A model generated the notes under the pieces. The model ran no database searches and was not told the origin of the DNA. It saw only the letters and a program-made list of their open reading frames with translations. A DNA stretch of 64,000 nt from Fagopyrum homotropicum (Eukaryota > Streptophyta > Magnoliopsida > Caryophyllales > Polygonaceae): assembly GCA_033239125.1 (NCBI GenBank), contig BSWB01000001.1:60183416-60247415 (forward strand). The letters are read 5' to 3'. Position 1 is the stretch's first letter; each line of letters starts with the position of its first letter. The translations under genes and the position numbers were made by a program. Below, piece after piece: positions 56,479 to 64,000 of the stretch.

Positions 56479-59400
56479 TTACTGGGCTGTTTTTGCGGGA
56501 GGCAGGACTTCGGAGAATGAGAAGTCGTGAAATGGAGGGCCTGCAACAAAGGTAAGAGTGTAAGAGATCCAATCATCCAACAGATATGACAGAATTTGCA
56601 ACCTATTATTCTACTGGTATGGTATCTCCTCAAAAACAAGGATTCTATCACAAGACAACTGGATTGATTAGAGATGAAGTTTACCTTCTTGCCCGCCTAG
56701 GATGTGAAATGGAATATGCGCAACCATCTTCCTCCCACCTTCCATCCAGTTAACAGTTCCTCGATCAGGCTTCGGCCTTCTTTCAGGTTCACATGGCCCC
56801 AAAACAGATAAACTAATTGCAGGCTCATTCATCAGCCCCAAGTAGTCACGAGCACGTGTCCACACCCTCTCATCAGACATTCGAGACCCTGCTACCTGAG
56901 ATATGTGTAATTATTGCAAACACTCAACACTTTATTCCCATTGCTAAATTCAAGGCTTAGAACCATGAAGAACACAGTGGAGGAATTAACTACTTTTTGT
57001 TAAAGCTTTTTCGTTTTGTGGCTGTTTCTAATAATTTCAAATTTTGCAAGTGAATTTATCAAAACTTTTCTATTTTGGGGGTGATATATGTAATTTATCC
57101 AAAAGATTAATGAGTTTTTTTAATTGCTATTAAAAGGTATAGATAGATTAAGGATAACAACACAGTGATTTCTTCATTATGAAGCTATTCCGTACTGGAC
57201 AGTAGTAACTCAGTTCGATGTGATATGTTTTATTTGCACCTAACACGTACCTTAGCCAAAGACACACGTGCTCTGGGAAGTAATTCACGGTGATAGGTAG
57301 CAAGTTTTGCAATAGCTGTCACAACAAAGCATAAAAGCCTTGCCTGTGATGATTTTTGAGAGATTGTGCCACTAGAGCTCAGAGAAGAATCCTGACGTAG
57401 GCCTAGTCGGCTTTAGAACGAAATACATAATCAGTATGAACTTATCTCCATAAATTCAGATATTGGAGGTTTAGCAAGGGCTGTGAAACTGACCTAGATG
57501 AAAGGTTTTCATACAAGAGTAACTCCATGCTCTCAAAAAGTTCACGAGCAGCATCTTTGTGAGATTCACCGCCTCCTCCATGCTCACCAACTACCCAACA
57601 TAATTGCAGAGCCAACTCCGACTATCAATGTAGAACATATAAAATTTCAATTTTATAACAGGCTACACATATACAGATAATGGAAGCTCACACACCTTCT
57701 CTGGACCATCATAAGCTTCTCCAAGTCTATCCATGATAGGCTTCTGCAAATAATTTGGTTCAGAAAATTTAGAAAATAGGATATTTCATCTTTAATTTAC
57801 TAAATGGATCCATTTAGAACTGTAGAATGTGAAGGCTGTCTGAAGATACCTTCAGCAGAGCAACAAAAGTAGGTGAACGTTGAAAAGCAGCAAGCATGAA
57901 CTTTAAAAGCCTCTTTCGAACCTAATTGACATTCAGCTTTAAGAGAGTTATATGACAATAGACAGATATTAGAGCTCAAAGAACCACACATTTACACTAA
58001 ACTAATTTGGATTTCTTGCACAACAGATCAAGGTATTTTAAAAATTCTCCACGTAAATGCACAGTAAAGCGTCCAGTTTTGTTCTCTAGTAACTACCAAC
58101 TTCCAGTTTTAGATGAATATACCTCATAACAGAAAACTTTGTCTGGAAATAGTGTAGAATTCCTTGACATAAGCAAGGGAATTAACGCACAGATCAGTGC
58201 TGCAAGCAGTACAGATAAGAAGCACCATTTGATTAGTAGTAGCCAATCTATGGAAAAATATGCTGAAACAATCAGAACAACGGTCCTCACAATCATTCAC
58301 ATCACGCAATGCTATGGAAAAATAAATATCAAGAAGGTATGGTGCCATCTTAAGGGACTCCATGAGTCTGTCAGACTGTCTGCCATTGGCAGCAGCCTGT
58401 AGTGCTGCCGTCATTCCAGGGGAGGTCCAATGTCGTCCCTGAAAAGAAAAACATAGTAACTGTCTCTCACCATATATCTCATTATAAGAGGTAATTATGT
58501 TTGTCAACAGTACCACCAGCCTCATCAACAAAATGTAAAACACGTGCCAATCAGCAAACAAAGACAGTACACTACAAGCATTATGGAATCAGTTAGATTA
58601 TGCAACAGCCATATGTCAATGCACTCAAAAATCAAAAACTCAAAACCCACATCTCAAACCTCAAATTGTGGATTGGTGGTGAAGTAGTGATCCATGGGTC
58701 AACAACTGTGCAAGTGTACTTACAAGTCCATTTTACTTTTAGATTAGATGATGTAAGCCTTCCACCACTGTGCTTCATATTGCACAACACATTAATATAA
58801 AACCTATAGCTGTTAGCATTTGATGAAATAAAGTTTTTTTTTATATCTCCTCTTAACTTTCTCTATAGCTTAAGCAAACTTGGTGATGGAAATCCAAAGC
58901 AATGCTTAAAAGCCTTAAGAACAACACTTATATACACAAGCAATACATCAAGTATGAGTAAAGTGCCACCAAAGAGTTACTTTGACTATTAATGATTGCA
59001 CTAAGTAGTCTACTGCACGCAGATATAGCAGCATACAATGTGTAGCATGTTCCATTAAACACCTGATAAACAGAGGCATAATTTCACCATACCGCAATGC
59101 CATCATTCTCATCTTTTAGAAGGTCAAGAAAAGAAGGATCGGCCACATCAATCGTGCTGCTATCCTCGGATTCAGAATCACCTCCTCCATCTGCTATAGT
59201 TGAACCAGTGTAAGCTTCATCCATGAGTGCGAGAAGCATCTGCATGAATCCAGGTATGAAGAAAAATCTTCATGAAATTAAGCTCACAAAGGAAGACAAC
59301 CACAAGAATTATGGTTACAGCATTAACCTCAGGAGCTGTACTCTTCTGAATTGAAGCTATGCTTCCGCCAACCAGTGATCCAGAGCTTTGTTCCACCCTC

Positions 59401-62400
59401 TCGAGAGCCACTACCAGTACTGTCAGGAACAAATAAGAAATGGAGAAAAGGGTTTTTACTTACGAGTGTATATTTCTTCAACAAGGCAACTGATATTCAG
59501 TGAAGCACATCCTCGAGGTGGCAGTTAGTTATTGTCAACAAAATGACTAAGAAACTACCATAGTACCAGGCTACCAGCAAAATAGTCAAGAAAAACTAAT
59601 TCCAGGGGGAAAATTCTCTTGAGACAATATCATTTCTTCTATTTTCATTTTTTTTTTTCACAACATTTAGTAATTAAGTAGAACAAGCCAATAGACGAGA
59701 CAATATATGTCAAATTCTTCTGTACAGAACAGCAAGAAATCAGCTACTTACCAAATCCACATAAAAAAAAAAAACTTCAACAAAGGAGCAATACACTAGA
59801 AGATCATGCTCACAAGGTCAATGACAGATGAAGACACTAGAAGTAAAAAAACGTCAGGAGTGATTTTGTTACTAAAAATCGAAACCATTCATGTTCCCTC
59901 CCTTTGCTGTTTTTCCCTCTACACCAATACCAACTAACTCTGTAATTATATTGACACAGAAGATAATTTGATAGATTTTGAAGGTTAAATTAGTCAGAGA
60001 AGTTGCACTAGAAGTCTAGAATATTATTGACTGATCCTACAAATTTGGCAACACATAGCAAAGCTGCATCTGCACCCCCAAGGGAATTCTGAATAAAGAG
60101 AATCTATAACTCCTTTTGAAAACTCACTTGGCAAGTCAATTATAGAAGGAAATAATGGAAGAAATGAGCCAGGAGAAACCAAGGTGGGAAATATCTTCAG
60201 AAATGTCTTCTCCATTCTGCATATGAAACCGATATAGTATATTTAGTAGGACTAAGAAATCAGAATCTCTTCGGATCACTCAGTATCAGAATCTTCATCC
60301 AAGCAGTGTAGCACAACACATCAAGAAAATTGTAAACATCGAAACCAGTTAAAAGAATTAGATTATGTATTTTAAATTGTTAAAACATTCAAGAATGACG
60401 CATTCACCCTTTCTGAAACTAAAGCATATCAATAGTTCCACTAGAAGGAACTGCTTGTGCACTTACCCTCATACTTCTGTATCTTCTGAAACCACTCAAA
60501 TGTATCACAAAATTCAATATAAACTATTGATTCTCTTCACTATGAAAGTTATTTCCAAGAGAAAGGATTAAAGATCAAATCCCTGTTAGTAAGATGGATA
60601 CTTGAAGGTTAGCTTCCCTTGGTAAGAACAATGCAAGCAGATATAGGTACAGACTGACGTGTATAACTTTTACAGTAGGTACCTATGAAAACATTAGCAT
60701 GCCACTGTTTGTTTTCACCAACCTAGTTCACAGCTCAAATTTTTAATTGGTAGAAACAAGTAGGGCCACAGCTATATTATACTTTACTGTGTGCTTATAT
60801 TATTTTCTTATCATCTCAAAAAAACAATTAGAAGGAATAATATGGATCACATTAAATAGAAGGTACTGAAACCACTAAAAGCCTCTTTTCATAGTCCACA
60901 TAATGCTGCCTTTTTTTTTCCAAAACAGGATGATATATGCCACTCAAACACCAAAATATGAATTATCGTGAGGCAGTAAGTTGTCACAATATAAGATAAG
61001 GCTTCACTTTTCAGATCAGATAGCAGAAAATTTAATTACGATATTATATTATGCCATACTTATGTGCATGTAACAGAAAAAAAGAGAAAATAGGCAAGAA
61101 CGCACTTTTTACCGTTCCATGCAATAAGCTTCAGTAGTAAAGGATAGAACTGCATCAGCAAGTTCAAATCAAAGATATACGATGAGTAAGCTTTGACCTC
61201 CAGAACATCGAAAGCAACAAATTTATACAATAACATCAATCAAGGTTATGATCTGAACTAGGTTATTTTTTTCTGCATGGAAAATTCCATTAACAGGATC
61301 CGCAAACTCTGAAGACTCAAAAAAACTCTGAATCGCAATTATATTTCTAGGAAACGAATAAATGGAAGTCCACAGACCACCACTTTTACTCCATGTCTTT
61401 GATTTATCACTCTTAGTCAAGTTATTAAGTGGAAGCTTCTCTCGTAGTAACACCTGAGGAAGTAATGTAGGAAAAGAAGTTGCCAACTTTTTCTTATTTG
61501 CAATGAGAAATTGAATTGTTGCTTCTGCAATGACAGGATCTGCAAATTCACTACAAATAATGTAAGAAAAATCCCGGTTAGATAACGCCTTATTTATAGA
61601 TGCTCAAAAATAATGCAGTTGCTAAATAATACTCTATTATTGTCCCTATGAAGTAACAAATTTAATATAATTTTATATAAAATTCCTACTGGTTCCTAGA
61701 ACAGATGCAAAGTCCAAACATTACATAACTTGTTAGATTGAGAATCGCTACAAATTAGTGAACTGAGCTACATATCAAGTTCCCAAATAACCATGGTTAA
61801 ACTGAAAGATTGCTCAAGATCCTTAAACTATCAATACACTCCTACATCCCTCATGTGTTACAAAATGCCATCTATGTAATGCTTGATGTTTTTCAGTGAA
61901 TCTAACACGTGAAAATGCAGGTGATAACACAAAAATGGGAGTGGTGCATATTTGATGCTTTTAGCATTAGAACTATCATAAATATGACGTATCAACAAAA
62001 AGGTAGGTCAACACCTTAACCAAGAAATCATCTCTTGTCTCATAGTACTATATAAATGTGATATCTGATATTTAAACTCATTCTCACCCCTCTAATCCGA
62101 TTCCCTTGCTGTGTATCACACATCAAGTACAGGATGATTAGTCATGATACACATCAGCCATTATCAAACTCTATAAAGACTTTGAACAATGAATGAGAAC
62201 AAAAAGAAAATATTGGACCACACTCTAAACCAGCAAGCATACTAAATCCACAAGAAGAGAACTATAGTACAACGGTCAAAAAAATTATAATTGTTGCCAC
62301 AAAAATTATGCAGCTTTACCGGCTCAGGCATGATTTGAAGAAAGTCCTCAAGCTAGGATCAGCATCATGAAGAACACTCTCACCAAAATCAAGGAAAAAT

Positions 62401-63084
62401 TGAATAATGGCCTGCACAACAGCGGTACCATTTCTCAATATGGTTGCTTAGCAATTACACAGTTGACATTTCTCAATTTTGCACTTCATCTTGCAGAACA
62501 TCCGAACAAAAATTAAATAACAACGTAAGTTCTGCAAATGATTATTAGCAGACTATAAGACTCTGCACATTATAATATACCAACACAGAAATAAAACTCA
62601 TAGAAAACCTCAATTTTAAGGAATTACAAAATAAAACTTATATTATCTCAGTACTCTCAATTACAGGAATTCCGAAATAAAACTTGTATCAATTAAATTT
62701 AAGTTTGGAAGTAAATTCAATCAAAGAACAAACCAACAAGAGAAGACCGACGGAGGCACGAGATTGTGAAATCGAAGTAACAGCACGGTTGAAAAGCTTG
62801 TTAATCGGCGGATAAATTCTGGCCACCAAATCCTCAGACTTGTCGGCTTTACAGAGCTCATGGAGTTTTCTCACCTGATCCCCAGAAAGACGAGAACGGA
62901 AGCAGTTCAGCAATTGCTCAAATCAGACATGTCAAAACAACTCAAAGGGCAATTTTTCTCGAATAGAGAAGGCAACCGATTCAAGAAGCGAAGAATCGGA
63001 AGAAGGATCGCTGGAGAAATTGGAATCCCTGGTGCTGGAAGAAATTGTTCGAAGATAGAAATCCCAGCTCCTATCGTCCACCAT
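56479..63084 (-). CDS. AP5Z1: AP-5 complex subunit zeta homologue, 16 exons, 571 aa
   Basis: Exons (- strand, first to last): 63084-62977, 62874-62734, 62411-62320, 61550-61454, 61149-61106, 60216-60128, 59419-59328, 59239-59093, 58438-58291, 58199-58123, 57921-57850, 57743-57696, 57621-57494, 57410-57251, 56895-56685, 56540-56479. All have GT-AG borders and join in phase, 1716 nt with no stop. Start MVDDRSWDFYLRTISSSTRD; marks along the protein are LCKADKSEDLVARIYPPINK, ATIQFLIANKKKLATSFPTL, LLLKLIAWNGKKMEKTFLKI, RHWTSPGMTAALQAA, LPLLMSRNSTLFPDKV, VRKRLLKFMLAAFQRSP, LQLCWVVGEHGGGGESHKDA, IAKLATYHRELLPRARVSLA, DERVWTRARDYLGLMNEPAI and the end FHDFSFSEVLPP. The order and spacing resemble human AP5Z1 (FLAWN, WAIGEY, LASRSQDLIPRA), a helical-repeat partner of AP-5 in late endosome sorting. 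The gene has few insertions compared with its surroundings. The intron between 61106 and 60216 uses donor GTGCGT, chosen because GTAAAA six bases upstream breaks the frame. Not tested by search. Confidence 0.82.
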
Positions 63085-63099
63085 TTTTGAAAGATCGAG

Positions 63100-64000
63100 T
63101 TGTGAGGAATTTCAGTGATGGGTTGTCAGTTAAGTTTCCAAGTAAAAAAAAAAAGTTTTAAATTTCAAGTAGGGCGTCCGTGGGAATCCCTGCCCAGTTG
63201 GTGATTGATAAAGGGTAATTTGGTATGTAATTTAAGTTTATTATAATTAATTAGTGTATATTTTTAATAATAAATAAATAAGTATATAGTATATAGTATT
63301 TTTATTAATGGCTTTATAAATTTATCTTTATGTAATATGTTAATTGTTTTAATGTGCTATAAGATTTTGTATTTAATTTTTGTATATGAATTTCAGGTAA
63401 CAAAAAATTATTAAATTATTTGTATACAAGAAAAATAATCTAATAATATTTTTGATGTTTTTTAGTTACCTGTAAATAGTACAATAATCGTGTCGAAGAA
63501 AATTACTGACAATAGTTCTTGTACAAGAAAATTAGCGTACAAGAGAAAATTCAAGTATCATAATTAACATATATTTATAATTTTCAAAAGAATAATAAAT
63601 TGTAAAATCCAATTTGTCCGCTTAGTATTAAGATGATAGAGAAGAATAAATTTTGGAATCCAATTTGTCAAGTCATGAAATTTAAACAAATTTTTGTATA
63701 CCAACATGGTACTTTATATTGCTTATTTTTATGGTTACTATAATAACCCGTTATTAATGAAAATAGGTTATTCCTTATTATCCATGTGTTGCCGGTACGG
63801 ACTACTCCGATAGGTTCAACTTCATGGGTATTTTATGAGTGAGACAATTATTGATTCAGCTTGCTCATGGGATCACCGAAGAATATGATGTTAATCGCGC
63901 AACATTCATGGAAAAACGAGAAAGAGTTCGTTACATTTTGCTTGACATGGCATTTCGGTTTCCCTGAGTGGAAGAAAGACGTTGGTCTAGATATGGAGGT
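63100..64000. other. Upstream flank of the AP-5 zeta gene, AT-rich
   Basis: No clear TATA box. From about 63870 to the right edge two overlapping + strand readings look protein-like (EYDVNRATFMEKRERVRYIL and FGFPEWKKDVGLDMEV) but are in different frames; probably a gene or element fragment continuing beyond the window. Otherwise nothing seen. Confidence 0.4.

Noticed and set aside
58124..58561. 145-codon - strand frame taken as a single exon
   Set aside because: It reads through introns of the AP-5 zeta gene; splice sites give two separate exons here (58438-58291, 58199-58123).
63870..64000. Possible gene start at the right edge
   Set aside because: Protein-like words fall in two frames and the sequence ends; not enough to call a gene.

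Overview
This window reads as nuclear DNA of a flowering plant, most likely a eudicot. It is AT-rich, its genes have many introns, and it is packed with plant-type LTR retrotransposons (Tekay-like, Athila-like and Ale-like families) and plant DNA transposons. The two recognisable host genes are a START-domain gene of the HD-ZIP IV kind and a plant AP-5 zeta subunit gene. No tRNA, rRNA or CRISPR array was seen.

Layout. 1-6042 is a decayed Tekay/Del-type Ty3 chromovirus (+), with most of its 5' LTR off the window and its 3' LTR interrupted. 6043-16855 is an Athila-type Ty3 element (-) whose 3' LTR sits inside that chromovirus LTR; it keeps an env-like third gene. 16856-21874 is another Ty3 element (+) that has lost reverse transcriptase and most of integrase and cuts off the 5' end of the Athila copy. 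21875-23170 holds remnants of another (-) LTR element. 23171-23372 is a small foldback element. 24121-26510 is a seven-exon gene with START and C-terminal domains of HD-ZIP IV proteins but no homeodomain. 27973-32837 is a young copia element with 149/150-bp LTRs and a perfect 5-bp target duplication, yet its frame is broken four times. 33941-42720 is a patchwork: two copies of one LTR family facing opposite ways, a 1.9-kb solo LTR with target duplication CGAGG, and the gag end of an Athila/Tat-like element (-). 43748-50094 is a non-autonomous hAT element with an 8-bp target duplication; it contains a second solo LTR (3.0 kb) and a pair of inverted repeat copies. 50150-51240 is the 5' end of a decayed copia element (-). 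51707-53185 is a non-autonomous Mutator-like element with a 9-bp target duplication. 53920-56289 is a decayed plant RT gene of the non-LTR kind that lost its catalytic palm. 56479-63084 is an apparently intact 16-exon AP-5 zeta gene (-). 63100-64000 is AT-rich flank.

The most unusual signal cuts across these elements. At least three, and probably four, unrelated retroelements each carry their own short, mostly CG-centred palindromic phrase. Two of them re-use it in LTR, leader, gag, pol and env-like regions. The phrase differs between elements but its layout is similar. I know of no described function for it.

The retroelements are all dead. Many breaks are Trp, Gln or Arg codons turned into stops, or catalytic Asp turned into Asn, as expected from C-to-T decay of methylated DNA. 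All identifications are by reading the sequence; no database search was run.
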